Positions 1 through 10,870 of a stretch of DNA of 52,845 nt are shown one piece after another. The position numbers and the translations under genes are program-made. This stretch comes from Sedimenticola sp. (GTDB taxonomy: Bacteria; Pseudomonadota; Gammaproteobacteria; Chromatiales; Chromatiaceae). The notes beneath the pieces were generated by a model. The model had not been told where the DNA came from, made no database searches, and saw only the letters and a program-made list of their open reading frames with translations. The number at the start of each line of letters is the position of its first letter. The stretch's first letter is position 1. Location of the stretch: assembly GCA_026983675.1 (NCBI GenBank), contig JALSTP010000117.1, positions 1-52,845 on the forward strand, read 5' to 3'.

Positions 1-750
1 GTCCCCGTCGCCGAAGCCGAAACTGACTGTCTCCGGCACCTTCACCTGGGCCACGGTATGGAACAGGTCGATATCGTGACCGGCCACGGGATGAGGGGGA
101 ATTTCGGCCATGCGCAGACAGGCGTCGAGGTATTCCATGGCGTGGCTGACGCCATGAGACTGGCCCACTTTGCCACACTCCAGGGTCACCGCCGGACAGA
201 GCCGCGCCATGGCCTGTGACTGCACCCCCTTGGGGCGCAGAAAGTAGACCACCGTGCGACTGAAGAGGGCGGCGAGTTGCAGGAAGCGGTCCTCGAGGAC
301 ATTGACGCAGGCGTAGTGGGGATTGAAGCCGGTATTGTTGTGCACGTCCACGCTGGCGAACACGCCGCGCGCGGCCATGACCTCCACCACCTCCTGCATC
401 ATGGCGTGTTCCGGGGTGGGCGGCAGTTCACTCCCCGGCCAGACCCGGTTGTAGTCGGGCTGGCCCTCCAGCTTGCGCATCCCTCTGGCGGCGGCGGTCA
501 CGTTGCCGACAAAGAGCGACATCGAGCGCGGCAGATCAAACCGCCCATCTCCCAGCGCATAACGACGCAACAGCGCACGCACCGCATCCCAGCCCACGGT
601 CTCGTTGCCGTGCATGAGGACGGAGACGAACAACGCCGGATCACGCCGCCCCTGCAGATGGATCAACGTTGGGCCGCCGAGAAAGGCGGCCAGATCCCTC
701 GCCCCGGCAGCCAGAAGCGCTTCATCCACGGATGTTTGTTCCCGCCACAT
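1..750 (-). CDS. Succinylglutamate desuccinylase/aspartoacylase family zinc hydrolase (3' end outside window)
   Basis: The frame is open from the ATG at 750 to the window edge, giving 250 residues with the C-terminus missing. It carries the hallmarks of the AstE/AspA branch of the M14 metallopeptidases: HGNE (His47 and Glu50, zinc ligands), DYNRVWPG (residues 99-106, the substrate-binding DxNRxFPG motif) and DVHNNTG with a third probable zinc ligand, His137. Family members hydrolyse N-acyl amino acids or related amides; the substrate here is unknown. An in-frame GTG at 774 is an alternative start. The gene follows the glutamate-cysteine ligase-like gene by about 25 bases and is probably in the same transcript, which suggests, without proving, a link to glutamyl or thiol compounds. 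Confidence 0.85.
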   Translation of the reverse strand, partial: MWREQTSVDEALLAAGARDLAAFLGGPTLIHLQGRRDPALFVSVLMHGNETVGWDAVRALLRRYALGDGRFDLPRSMSLFVGNVTAAARGMRKLEGQPDYNRVWPGSELPPTPEHAMMQEVVEVMAARGVFASVDVHNNTGFNPHYACVNVLEDRFLQLAALFSRTVVYFLRPKGVQSQAMARLCPAVTLECGKVGQSHGVSHAMEYLDACLRMAEIPPHPVAGHDIDLFHTVAQVKVPETVSFGFGDGD

Positions 751-775
751 CGTCCCGTTCACTGCTTTGTCCACC

Positions 776-2191
776 TCATCTCCACGTTGCCACCGGCGTT
801 CCAGAGGCCTGTCTGTCCAGATAGGCCTCGGCGAGCCCTTGCATGTCCGGCCCATGGCGCCTCACCCAGGCTCGCTGCCAGGCGGCTCCGGTCTGGCCGC
901 TCCGCACCCGTTCTTCGATGATCCCCAGCCAGATATCGATCTCGGACGGGTCGATGCCGAGCGCGTTCAATCCCTGTTCGGCCAGCGGCAGGAGGGTGTC
1001 GAGGATCCAGGCGTCGATCCCGCCGCGGGCGCCATCGAATCCCGCCACCCGCGCCTCCAGCCCCGCCCTTGCGGCTGCATAGAAGTTGTCACGCGCCTGT
1101 TCGAAGGGCAGACGCTGTTCCGGTGGGATCTCCATATCCACCAGCGCCCGCGCGGCGCCAAAGTAGAAGGCGGCATTGGCGATCATGTCGGGAATAGTGG
1201 GTCCTGCCGGCGCCACCCGATGCTCGATGCGAAGATGGGGGGCGCCACCGCGGTCGAAACCGATCAGGGGGCGGTTCCAACGCCAGATGGTGCCATTGTG
1301 CAGGCGCAGATGCGCCAACCGCTCCGGAGGTTCCTCCATCAGCTGGGGCAGAATGACCGGATAGCGTGCAAGATTGGCCTCGAAACATTCCATCAGCGAC
1401 CGGTGCGCATAGCGAATACCGAAGGTGACGCGCTTGGTGAGGTCCGAGGCCCCCACCGCCACCGATTGCTCGAACAGAGGAATGCGGGTCTCCTCCCATA
1501 GCGAACGCCCGAACAGAAACGGCGAGTTGGCGGCCAGGGCCACCATTGGCGCCGACAGGATCTTGGAGGCGTTGTAGTAGCGTGCGCCGCGTTCCGCGCT
1601 CACTTTGAGATGGATCTGAAACGAGGTGGCCGCTGATTCGAGCATGACGTCCCGATGTTGCATGCGCAGGTGTTCACGTCCCTGGATATCGACCTCCAGC
1701 GGACGCCCCTGGCGAAGACGCAATACCTGCTCGTTGAGCGCCCGGTAACGCTGCAACGGCGACATGTTGGCCAGACAGAGGTCCGCGGGTGTAACGGTCG
1801 GGAGGATGCCGACCATCGCCAGCCGGGCGTCGAAGTCCCCGGCCACCCGATTGCAACGCCCCCAGGTCGCCGCCAGCTCCTCCGCCATGAGACTCAGCGC
1901 CCTGCCACGCAATGGCTGGGGGCTGCCGTTGATCTCCACATTGAAGGTGGCCAGCTCCGGCACCACCAGCACGCTGTCCAGACGCTCCAGATAGGCCTGG
2001 TTGACACCGGCCGGGCGGGCGTCGCGGTCGACCAGCCAGGCCTCCAGTTCGAATCCGCCCTTGGCCTCGGAAACGGCGAAGCGCCCTTCGTGAAACCAGC
2101 GGTCGAGCAACGCCGTCTCCACGCGCAGGCGTTCCTGGAAGGCCAGAAAGTCGGCCTCGCTGAAACGGCTGTCGCTGATCTCCTGCCCCAT
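776..2191 (-). CDS. Glutamate-cysteine ligase family protein (GCS2-like carboxylate-amine ligase)
   Basis: A 471-residue protein resembling the glutamate-cysteine ligase/carboxylate-amine ligase superfamily, whose members use ATP to join glutamate to an amine such as cysteine. Visible signatures are GGFELEAWLVD (around residue 50) and FNVEINGSPQP (around residue 86), where acidic residues would bind metal and nucleotide, and a central HLKVSAERGARYYNASKIL stretch. Its ATG directly follows the TAG of murU (no spacer), and GAGGG lies upstream as a ribosome site, so translation is probably coupled. It could make gamma-glutamylcysteine or a related peptide; a true glutathione role cannot be told from sequence because no gshB is present in the window. 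Confidence 0.82.
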   Translation of the reverse strand: MGQEISDSRFSEADFLAFQERLRVETALLDRWFHEGRFAVSEAKGGFELEAWLVDRDARPAGVNQAYLERLDSVLVVPELATFNVEINGSPQPLRGRALSLMAEELAATWGRCNRVAGDFDARLAMVGILPTVTPADLCLANMSPLQRYRALNEQVLRLRQGRPLEVDIQGREHLRMQHRDVMLESAATSFQIHLKVSAERGARYYNASKILSAPMVALAANSPFLFGRSLWEETRIPLFEQSVAVGASDLTKRVTFGIRYAHRSLMECFEANLARYPVILPQLMEEPPERLAHLRLHNGTIWRWNRPLIGFDRGGAPHLRIEHRVAPAGPTIPDMIANAAFYFGAARALVDMEIPPEQRLPFEQARDNFYAAARAGLEARVAGFDGARGGIDAWILDTLLPLAEQGLNALGIDPSEIDIWLGIIEERVRSGQTGAAWQRAWVRRHGPDMQGLAEAYLDRQASGTPVATWR

Positions 2192-4139
<1,948 letters not shown>

Positions 4140-4364
4140 TTTGTGGATGTGTTGTTAACAGATGGTCGCTGAAAGGTGGGACAATCGGTGCAGGCAAGTG
4201 AGCCCGCGTAATGTTTTGGGTTCTTTGCTCTGTGTCAGGCGAACGTTTGAGGGTGTCTTTATGAAACAAAGCCAGGGCAGACAGTGCCTCGATCGAGGCG
4301 CCCCTTCCGTCCGCGAGTTTACCAGTCTATCCGGACGCGTCCAACCCTTTCCGCGCATCCGGAG

Positions 4365-4691
4365 TCAGAGGTTGCTGTCGATGAATGCCGTGAGTTGCGA
4401 CTTGGAGACAGCCCCCACCTTGGTGGCCTCGACCTCGCCGTTCTTGAACAGCATCAAGGTGGGGATGCCACGGATGCCATAGCGGGGCGGCGTATTCGGA
4501 TTGTCGTCGATATTGAGCTTGGCGATCTTGACCTTGCCTTTGTATTCCCCTGCAATATCATCGAGCACCGGCGCGATCATCTTGCAGGGACCGCACCATT
4601 CCGCCCAATAGTCCACCAGAACGGGCTCGTTCGACTTCAGCACTTCATTCTCGAAGGAATCGTCGGTCACATGAACGATGTGTTCACTCAC
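4365..4691 (-). CDS. trxA: Thioredoxin 1
   Basis: A 108-residue thioredoxin with the redox motif WCGPC, the cis-proline segment [11 protein letters not shown] and the C-terminal FIDSNL. It reduces protein disulfides in the cytoplasm using thioredoxin reductase. I chose the GTG at 4691 as start: the protein then begins [12 protein letters not shown], aligning with the N-terminus of E. coli TrxA, and GGAG sits nine bases upstream. The ATG at 4700 directly abuts that GGAG and is too close to use. The gene diverges from rhlB and precedes rho, the same neighbourhood as in E. coli and many relatives. Confidence 0.97.
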   Translation of the reverse strand: MSEHIVHVTDDSFENEVLKSNEPVLVDYWAEWCGPCKMIAPVLDDIAGEYKGKVKIAKLNIDDNPNTPPRYGIRGIPTLMLFKNGEVEATKVGAVSKSQLTAFIDSNL

Positions 4692-4949
4692 TGGGGTCAT
4701 CTCCAAATCTGTTGTCCGGGATAGAGTGTGGGTGAGGGACAGAGACCGCACTGGCGTCTCGGGCGCTCGAAGGTTTCGGTATGAAAATGTCGATGCAATA
4801 ACACCTGGAATAATGTCAGAACCGGGCGATTATTCTTGTCGGTTCGCCGCGAGCCCACCCTCACCATTCGGCTTGAGGGCTTATTTCAGCCGAATATTCA
4901 GTAATTTGCAAGTCCAATATTGTCTCCAATTCAGGTATGCTAGCGGGTT

Positions 4950-6281
4950 ATGACTCAAAAACATCTGACAGACACACGTTTCGACAGCTTCGATCTCGCC
5001 CCCGAGATCCTTCAGGGCATCAGGGATGCGGGCTTCGAGTATTGCACGCCGATCCAGGCCGCCACCCTGCCGCGGGTCCTGCAGGGCCACGATGTGGCGG
5101 GCCAGGCCCAGACCGGCACCGGCAAGACGGCCGCCTTCCTGGTGGGGACGTTACAACACCTCCTGAACCACCCGGCATCGGAGACCCGGAAGCCAACCCA
5201 GCCGCGCGCGATCATGCTGGCGCCGACCCGGGAACTGGCCATCCAGATCCACAAGGATGCGAAAGTGCTGGCCGCCCACACCGATTTCCGCCTCGGCCTG
5301 GTGTTCGGCGGCACCGCCTACGAGCAGCAGCGCAAACAGCTCCAGGCGGGGGTCGACATCCTGATCGGCACCCCGGGTCGGCTGATCGACTACTTCAAAC
5401 AGGGCATCTTCGACCTGCACGCCATCCAGGTGGTGGTGCTCGACGAGGCCGACCGCATGTTCGACCTCGGTTTCATCAAGGACATCCGTTACCTGCTGCG
5501 ACGCATGCCCAAACCGGCCCGGCGGCTCGGCATGTTGTTTTCCGCCACCCTCTCGTTCCGGGTGACGGAACTCGCCTATGAACACATGAACAACCCGGAG
5601 ACGGTGAAGATCGAGACCGAAAACGTCACCGCCGACAAGGTCAACCAGGTCTGTTATATGACCGCCAATGAGGAGAAGATCCCGCTCCTTATCGGCCTGA
5701 TGCGCCGCATGGACCCAAGCCGCTCCATCGTGTTCGTCAACACCAAGCGCGAGGCGGACCGGGTCTGGGGTTTTCTGGAGGGCAATGGCCTGCACACCGC
5801 CGTGCTTTCCGGCGATGTCCCGCAGAACAAACGCATGCGCCTGCTCAAACAGTTCCAGGAGGGCGAATTGGCGATCCTGGTGGCCACCGATGTGGCGGCG
5901 CGCGGCCTGCATATTCCGGACGTCAGTCACGTCTTCAACTATGACCTGCCGGAAGACGCGGAAGACTATGTACACCGCATAGGCCGTACAGCACGCGCCG
6001 GCGCCAGCGGTGATGCAATCAGCTTTGCCTGCGAGAAATACGCCTTCTCGCTGCCGGATATCGAGGCCTATATCGGCCGCAAACTGCCGATGGAAGCAAT
6101 CACCGACGACATGCTCGCCGATGTCGACCCCGACAGCCGCCTCCATCCCCCAAAACGCCCACGCGGTCCGCGTGGCAAAGGCAAGGGCGGACGCTCGCGC
6201 GGCAAGCCACATGGTCGTCGCCATGGCGCCAAGCCACGCGGCCGCTCCAGACATCGCAAGCCTCCCCAGAAACACGATTGA
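4950..6281 (+). CDS. rhlB: DEAD-box ATP-dependent RNA helicase RhlB
   Basis: A 443-residue helicase with all DEAD-box motifs: the Q motif (FDSF...TPIQ), AQTGTGKT (53-60), PTREL, DEAD, SAT, and the helicase C-terminal [10 protein letters not shown]. RhlB unwinds RNA and in enterobacteria joins the RNase E degradosome. Assignment to RhlB rather than another DEAD protein rests on the opening [11 protein letters not shown], on [13 protein letters not shown], and on its position divergent from trxA. The last 45 residues form an arginine, lysine and glycine rich tail, a likely RNA-binding extension typical of the family. The 258-base gap to trxA must hold both promoters. Confidence 0.95.
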   Translation: MTQKHLTDTRFDSFDLAPEILQGIRDAGFEYCTPIQAATLPRVLQGHDVAGQAQTGTGKTAAFLVGTLQHLLNHPASETRKPTQPRAIMLAPTRELAIQIHKDAKVLAAHTDFRLGLVFGGTAYEQQRKQLQAGVDILIGTPGRLIDYFKQGIFDLHAIQVVVLDEADRMFDLGFIKDIRYLLRRMPKPARRLGMLFSATLSFRVTELAYEHMNNPETVKIETENVTADKVNQVCYMTANEEKIPLLIGLMRRMDPSRSIVFVNTKREADRVWGFLEGNGLHTAVLSGDVPQNKRMRLLKQFQEGELAILVATDVAARGLHIPDVSHVFNYDLPEDAEDYVHRIGRTARAGASGDAISFACEKYAFSLPDIEAYIGRKLPMEAITDDMLADVDPDSRLHPPKRPRGPRGKGKGGRSRGKPHGRRHGAKPRGRSRHRKPPQKHD

Positions 6282-6566
6282 CCCGGCAGTGGGCGATGAA
6301 ACCGCCGGCAAGTACGATCATTGCCGATACCCACTGTCGCATGTATATCGCGGAGCCGCCCCCACGCTTCAAGCGGGACCTTGCCCACCGCCCTTGCAGC
6401 ACTGCCGCAAGCGCTTCCGCAGCTGGGGAAAACGGGCGATGGTGCACGTTTTTTTGTTCTTTCGTTCACAATTTCCAACGCGTCCACCGCCCGTTTGGCC
6501 ACCCATCCGCAGAGGGATGTGTATACTTAGCTTCTAATCCGATGGTTCCCAGGTTATTTCACTTCT

Positions 6567-8012
6567 ATGGCACGGAAACGCGCACTCGTCGTCGATGATT
6601 CCAAGACCGCCCGCATGGTGATGGCGCGGCGACTGGAAAAGCAGCAACTGGATGTGGATACGGTGGACTCCGCCGGCGCGGCCATCGATTACCTCTGTGA
6701 CAACATCCCCAATGTGATCTTCATGGATTACCAGATGCCGGGCATGGACGGCTTTCAGGCCCTGAAGGCCATCAAGAGCAATCCGGCAACGGCCACCATT
6801 CCCGTGTTGATGTACACCTCCCAGGAAAACGACGTGCATGTGAGCCAAGCGCGCGCGTTGGGCGCCGTGGGGGTGCTGCCGAAGGCCGCCGAGGCGAAGG
6901 ACCTGGCCGAAATGCTGGAGGAGCTGCATCTGCTGCCCCACCAGGAGCCGCCTGAAATCACCCGGCCCGCACCACAGGAAGAGGCCAACGATCCGGTAGC
7001 CGAAGAATCGGCGACCGGAAGGACGACCACAACCGACTCCGCGGACGAGACGATCCCTGTCTATCCCAACACCATTGGCAAGCTGGAAAACATCGCCCAG
7101 CAGGCGGAGCAGTCGATGAAGGTGGGGCCGGTACTGCGTAAATTGCTGGGCCAGTACCACAAACTGATCCGCCACGACATCGCCCAGCAACATTCCCGGT
7201 TTTCCGGGGCAGTGGAACAGCAGATCGAGGACCTGCACCGGTCGATCGAAAAGGTGGCGGAACAGATCACGCAGCGGCGCTCTGGATGGAGCCGCTGGAA
7301 GTGGCCGCTGGGTCTCGCCCTGCTCCTGATTCCCATGCTGATGCTCTACCGGCAGACGAATGAGATCGGGCACCAGAGACGCGCCATCGACCGCAAGATC
7401 TCCCGCATCGAGGCCCGGCTGGACCGCATGGCCGCCACCAATGCCGGCAGCCGGATCAGCGACCGCCCGGTACTGCCCGTCGGCAGCACTGAAAACGGCT
7501 CGGTAAACGCCTCCACCCTCGACACCCAGGCGGCACTCGATGCCCTCCAGTGGGCGGTGAACCGTGACAACCGGTTTCCGTATGGCGAGCAGGCCTTCAG
7601 CGAGCCGCGCATCCCCTGGTTGAACGGTCTGCTGTCGCGCCTGGCCAACATGCACTTTACCGGCACCGTACGGCTCGTCTCCCATCTCGGTCGTTTCTGC
7701 CTGCGGGAAGGGCAAAACGGCCTCTTGCTGGCGCCGGACGACATGCCGGCGAAAGAGTGCCACTTCCGCCCCTTGAGCGAACAAGAGGCAGTGACGGAAG
7801 GGGCCTTTCAGAGCATCGGTTTCAGCAACTACCTTGCCACCGCCCCGGCCCTGGCGAACGGCAGGATCAAGGTGGAGATCGCTTCTGCGGGACGATCCGA
7901 ACCCCTCGCCCCCTACCCCGATCCCTCCGCAGTAGACACTGCCGGCGAATGGAACCGCATCGCCGCCCGCAACCAGCGGATCGAGGTCGAGATCATTCCC
8001 CGCCGGCAATAG
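6567..8012 (+). CDS. Response regulator receiver protein with a membrane anchor and an OmpA-like C-terminal domain
   Basis: A 481-residue protein of unusual architecture. Residues 1-120 are a REC domain: VVDDS near the N-terminus, the phospho-acceptor aspartate in VIFMDYQMPGMDG (around residue 54) and the conserved MYTS and LPKA segments. A proline/acid/threonine-rich linker and a helical stretch (about 175-235) follow, then one hydrophobic helix (WPLGLALLLIPMLMLY, about 246-261). The remaining 220 residues would be periplasmic. They end with WNRIAARNQRIEVEIIPR, reminiscent of the end of OmpA/MotB peptidoglycan-binding domains, although the usual TD and NxxLSxxRA motifs are not evident. No DNA-binding or enzymatic output is visible. 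Its 3' end overlaps the convergent HAD gene by 20 bases. Confidence 0.8.
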   Translation: MARKRALVVDDSKTARMVMARRLEKQQLDVDTVDSAGAAIDYLCDNIPNVIFMDYQMPGMDGFQALKAIKSNPATATIPVLMYTSQENDVHVSQARALGAVGVLPKAAEAKDLAEMLEELHLLPHQEPPEITRPAPQEEANDPVAEESATGRTTTTDSADETIPVYPNTIGKLENIAQQAEQSMKVGPVLRKLLGQYHKLIRHDIAQQHSRFSGAVEQQIEDLHRSIEKVAEQITQRRSGWSRWKWPLGLALLLIPMLMLYRQTNEIGHQRRAIDRKISRIEARLDRMAATNAGSRISDRPVLPVGSTENGSVNASTLDTQAALDALQWAVNRDNRFPYGEQAFSEPRIPWLNGLLSRLANMHFTGTVRLVSHLGRFCLREGQNGLLLAPDDMPAKECHFRPLSEQEAVTEGAFQSIGFSNYLATAPALANGRIKVEIASAGRSEPLAPYPDPSAVDTAGEWNRIAARNQRIEVEIIPRRQ

Positions 8013-8679
8013 CCGAAGGCGGCATCACCTGACGAAAGTTGCCAATGGCCTCAAACCGCCCCCCCTCCCGTTGCGGCCCGCGGCTGTCGGGCCTGCGTAT
8101 TGCCAGCAGCCAGCGAATACCGTAATCCTCGGCAGACCGCAGCACCGCCACGCTGTCGTCCACGAACAGGGTACGGCGGGAATCGAACGGAAAAACCCCT
8201 TGCAGCGCCTCCCAGAAGCGCGGATCCTCCTTGGGTAACCCCAGATCGTGGGCACAGACCACCTGGTCGAAATATCCGGCCAGACGGGTGCGTTCCATCT
8301 TCAACCGCAGCGCCTTCTGGTGGGCATTGGTCACCAGCGCCAGGCGCTTCCCGTGGCGGCGCACTGCCTGCAGAAATTCGACCACATGGGGGTGGACGGC
8401 GATAAGATGCTCCACCTCCTGTTTCAGCAGCGCAATGTCCAGTCCCAACTCGCGGCTCCAGTGGTCGAGACAGTACCACTCCAGGGTCCCCTCCTTGTCC
8501 CGATAACGCGACAACAGTTCGCGCCTCGCCGCCGCCAGTGGGATGTCATGCGCCTCCGCATAGCGCCGCGGTACATGTTCGAGCCAAAAATGATTGTCGA
8601 AATGGAGGTCCAGCAGGGTACCGTCCATATCCAGCAGCACCGTGTCGACCGACTGCCAGTCGATTTCAGGTTTATCCAT
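7993..8679 (-). CDS. yrfG: GMP/IMP nucleotidase YrfG-like HAD phosphatase
   Basis: A 228-residue haloacid dehalogenase-type phosphatase. Motif I is DMDGTLLD (nucleophile and acid aspartates), motif II is LVTNAH, the lysine is in GLPKEDPRFW and motif IV is FVDDSVAVL. Length and the sequence DNHFWLEHVPRRYAE match the YrfG group, which dephosphorylates purine nucleotides in E. coli. A longer frame to 8844 is open, but the ATG at 8679 has GAGG upstream and starts at the family N-terminus. It diverges from nudE across 76 bases, matching the yrfG/nudE neighbourhood of E. coli. The 3' end overlaps the convergent regulator gene. Confidence 0.9.
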   Translation of the reverse strand: MDKPEIDWQSVDTVLLDMDGTLLDLHFDNHFWLEHVPRRYAEAHDIPLAAARRELLSRYRDKEGTLEWYCLDHWSRELGLDIALLKQEVEHLIAVHPHVVEFLQAVRRHGKRLALVTNAHQKALRLKMERTRLAGYFDQVVCAHDLGLPKEDPRFWEALQGVFPFDSRRTLFVDDSVAVLRSAEDYGIRWLLAIRRPDSRGPQREGGRFEAIGNFRQVMPPSAIAGGE

Positions 8680-8755
8680 GGAGCCTCGGCGGAATTCCGG
8701 GAGTAAAGCTGATAGAGTATACCCCATCGTCGACCAGCCTATCGCCTTGGATCCC

Positions 8756-9319
8756 ATGCCGGAAAAGCCACGCATCCTGAGCAGCAAGATCGTCGCCCAG
8801 ACCCGCATATTTCGCATCGAACAGATGGACCTGGCCTTCGCCAATGGGGAACAGCGCTGCTATGAGCGGCTCAAAGGGGGACCTCGGGGATCGGTGTTAA
8901 TCGTCCCCATGCTGGACGACGACACGGTGCTGCTGATCCGGGAATACGCGGCGGGCTGCGACCGCTACGAACTGGGTCTGCCGAAGGGCCTCATCGAGGA
9001 GGGGGAAGACCCGTTGCAGGCAGCCAACCGGGAGATCATGGAGGAGGTGGGCTACGGCGCCCGTGATCTGCGCGAGCTTCGCACCATGACCATCGCACCC
9101 GGTTACGTGCAACACCATACCCACATCGTACTGGCCCGGGATCTCTACCCTCACCGGGAACCAGGCGACGAACCCGAACCCATCGAGGTCGTCCCGTGGC
9201 GGCTCTCGCGGCTCAAGGAACTCCTGGGTCAGGCCGATCTAACCGAGGCCCGCTCGATCGCTGCCCTTTTCCTGACCCGGGAAACCCTGAACGACAGGAA
9301 AACAATATCCGAAACCTGA
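8756..9319 (+). CDS. nudE: ADP compounds hydrolase NudE (Nudix)
   Basis: A 187-residue Nudix hydrolase; E. coli NudE (186 residues) cleaves ADP-ribose, NADH and Ap3A to limit nucleotide by-products. The Nudix box is complete (GLIEEGEDPLQAANREIMEE, followed by VGYG), preceded by YELGLPKG. The opening KPRILSSKIVAQTRIFRIEQMDLAF is typical of NudE. An upstream frame extends to 8594 but lies over the divergent yrfG coding start, so the ATG at 8756 is preferred. cysQ begins 48 bases downstream on the same strand; both enzymes remove adenosine nucleotide by-products, so co-transcription makes sense. Confidence 0.93.
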   Translation: MPEKPRILSSKIVAQTRIFRIEQMDLAFANGEQRCYERLKGGPRGSVLIVPMLDDDTVLLIREYAAGCDRYELGLPKGLIEEGEDPLQAANREIMEEVGYGARDLRELRTMTIAPGYVQHHTHIVLARDLYPHREPGDEPEPIEVVPWRLSRLKELLGQADLTEARSIAALFLTRETLNDRKTISET

Positions 9320-9367
9320 TTTTTCGGGACGCGGATCCAGCAACCAACGACAACCAATGAAGAAATT

Positions 9368-10168
9368 ATGGATACACTCTCAATCAAACTGAATGACATC
9401 GTGGATCTCGCCCGTCGCGCGGGTGATGCAATCCTGGAAATCTATGACACCGACTTCGAGGTGGAGGAGAAGGCCGACAAGTCGCCCCTCACCGCCGCCG
9501 ACATGGCCTCTCACAACACCATAGTGGCCGGCCTGGAACAACTCACGCCCGAGATCCCGATCCTCTCGGAAGAATCGGCCAAGATCCCCTACGAGACGCG
9601 CCGCGAGTGGCGGCGTTATTGGCTGATCGATCCGCTGGACGGCACCAAGGAATTCGTCAAACGCAACGGCGAGTTTACCGTCAATATCGCCCTCATCGAC
9701 GATGGCCGACCGGTACTCGGAGTGGTCCACGTACCCGTGAAACACGTCACCTACTACGCCGCAGAGGGTGAAGGGGCCTGGCGCAGCGAGGAGGGAGCCG
9801 CCCCCGTCTCCATTCATGTGCGTGACCAGGTGGGACGGCCGATCCGGGTCGCCGGCAGCCGCTCCCATGCCGGCGACAGCCTGAAGAAATATCTGGAAAA
9901 CCTGGGCGAGCATGAGATCGTCAGCATGGGCAGTTCCCTCAAGCTCTGCCTGGTGGCGGAAGGAGAGGCCGACCTCTATCCCCGTCTCGGTCCCACATCC
10001 GAATGGGACACCGCCGCCGCCCAGGCAGTGGTCGAGGCCGCCGGCGGCATGGTGACCGATACGAAGATGCAGCCTTTGCGCTACAACACCAAGGAATCGC
10101 TGCTGAACCCCTACTTCTTCGTCTTCGGCGACAAGGGCATCGACTGGTCACGTCACCTCGCGGAATAA
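9368..10168 (+). CDS. cysQ: 3'(2'),5'-bisphosphate nucleotidase CysQ
   Basis: A 266-residue member of the inositol monophosphatase superfamily. Metal-binding signatures are EESAKIPYETR (motif with Glu-Glu), IDPLDGTKEF (the DPxDGT motif) and WDTAAAQAVVEAAGG near the C-terminus. CysQ converts 3'-phosphoadenosine 5'-phosphate, the toxic by-product of sulfate assimilation, to AMP and phosphate. The length equals that of typical CysQ proteins and GTKEFV distinguishes it from SuhB. It follows nudE in a probable two-gene operon. Confidence 0.95.
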   Translation: MDTLSIKLNDIVDLARRAGDAILEIYDTDFEVEEKADKSPLTAADMASHNTIVAGLEQLTPEIPILSEESAKIPYETRREWRRYWLIDPLDGTKEFVKRNGEFTVNIALIDDGRPVLGVVHVPVKHVTYYAAEGEGAWRSEEGAAPVSIHVRDQVGRPIRVAGSRSHAGDSLKKYLENLGEHEIVSMGSSLKLCLVAEGEADLYPRLGPTSEWDTAAAQAVVEAAGGMVTDTKMQPLRYNTKESLLNPYFFVFGDKGIDWSRHLAE

Positions 10169-10282
10169 CCCTGCCGGGGAGGGCGATGAGTGGCGCCCCG
10201 CTTCCCGGCCTGCGGGATGTCCCGATGGAACGCACGCAGGCGGATGCCACGCCGGGCCATCCGCCTCGGCCTCCGGGCGCGG

Positions 10283-10699
10283 TCAGCGGCAGAACCGCCA
10301 AAGATACTCTTCGTACGCCTCGCGCCTTTCATGCAGCTTCGCGCTGCGGGACGCCCTGTAGCCCCGCCGCATCTGCCATTCCAGATGATCGAGTTGGGCA
10401 CGTTTTTGCTGGCAGTGGCGCGCATCAGGCGCGGAGGCGCGTGTTTTCTTTTTACCTCTGGGGCGTGCCCGCCCACGGCGGGGTGCCGGCATCCGGTGTG
10501 GGCGCACGGAGCCGATACGATAGTCCTCTATCCGAACCGTCTCCTGGTCCGCCGACCTGCATGGTTGCTGGCTGAACTCGACGCGCCCCTGCGGCCCCGT
10601 GCAGCGATAGACCGTGCTACCCGCATGACCGGGTTCCAGCGGCCAACCGCCCGCCAAGCAAACAGTGACAGCCCAGAGACGCCGTTTTTTGAGTTTCAC
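10283..10699 (-). CDS. DUF4124-type small exported protein
   Basis: A 138-residue protein starting with a short basic region and hydrophobic stretch (KKRRLWAVTVCLAGGW), then YRCTGPQGRVEFSQQPC, the pattern of the DUF4124 domain: a small periplasmic module of unknown function with a conserved tryptophan/tyrosine and cysteine pair. The middle is rich in Arg, Lys and Pro, and the C-terminus (CQQKRAQLDHLEWQMRRGYR) looks helical and contains two further cysteines. The signal sequence lacks a clean AxA cleavage site except around EPGHAG. It diverges from the diguanylate cyclase gene; no functional link is evident. Confidence 0.75.
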   Translation of the reverse strand: MKLKKRRLWAVTVCLAGGWPLEPGHAGSTVYRCTGPQGRVEFSQQPCRSADQETVRIEDYRIGSVRPHRMPAPRRGRARPRGKKKTRASAPDARHCQQKRAQLDHLEWQMRRGYRASRSAKLHERREAYEEYLWRFCR

Positions 10700-10833
10700 G
10701 TATCACCTTCCTTGTCTGTCCACAACCCTGTCCGGACAAAGACCCGGACGCCCGATATTCCCGCAACGTGCGCCTCGTCTCAACCGTCATGGCGCCTGTT
10801 TTTTAAAGTTATACAAACCGCGGGGCCGTCGCC

Positions 10834-10863
10834 TTGGGGAAAACCATTAGTTGGGGGTAGAAT
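10834..10863 (+). promoter_or_regulatory. Possible sigma-70 promoter close to the diguanylate cyclase start
   Basis: TTGGGG (10834-10839) and TAGAAT (10858-10863) are separated by 18 bases. The expected transcription start falls at or next to the ATG at 10871, which would make a leaderless or nearly leaderless message. Assigned from sequence pattern only. Confidence 0.35.
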
Positions 10864-10870
10864 AGGGGCC

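Noticed and set aside
6522-6527. TATACT as a possible promoter for the membrane response regulator
   Set aside because: No -35 at a suitable distance and no correctly placed extended -10 TG; left out of the feature list.
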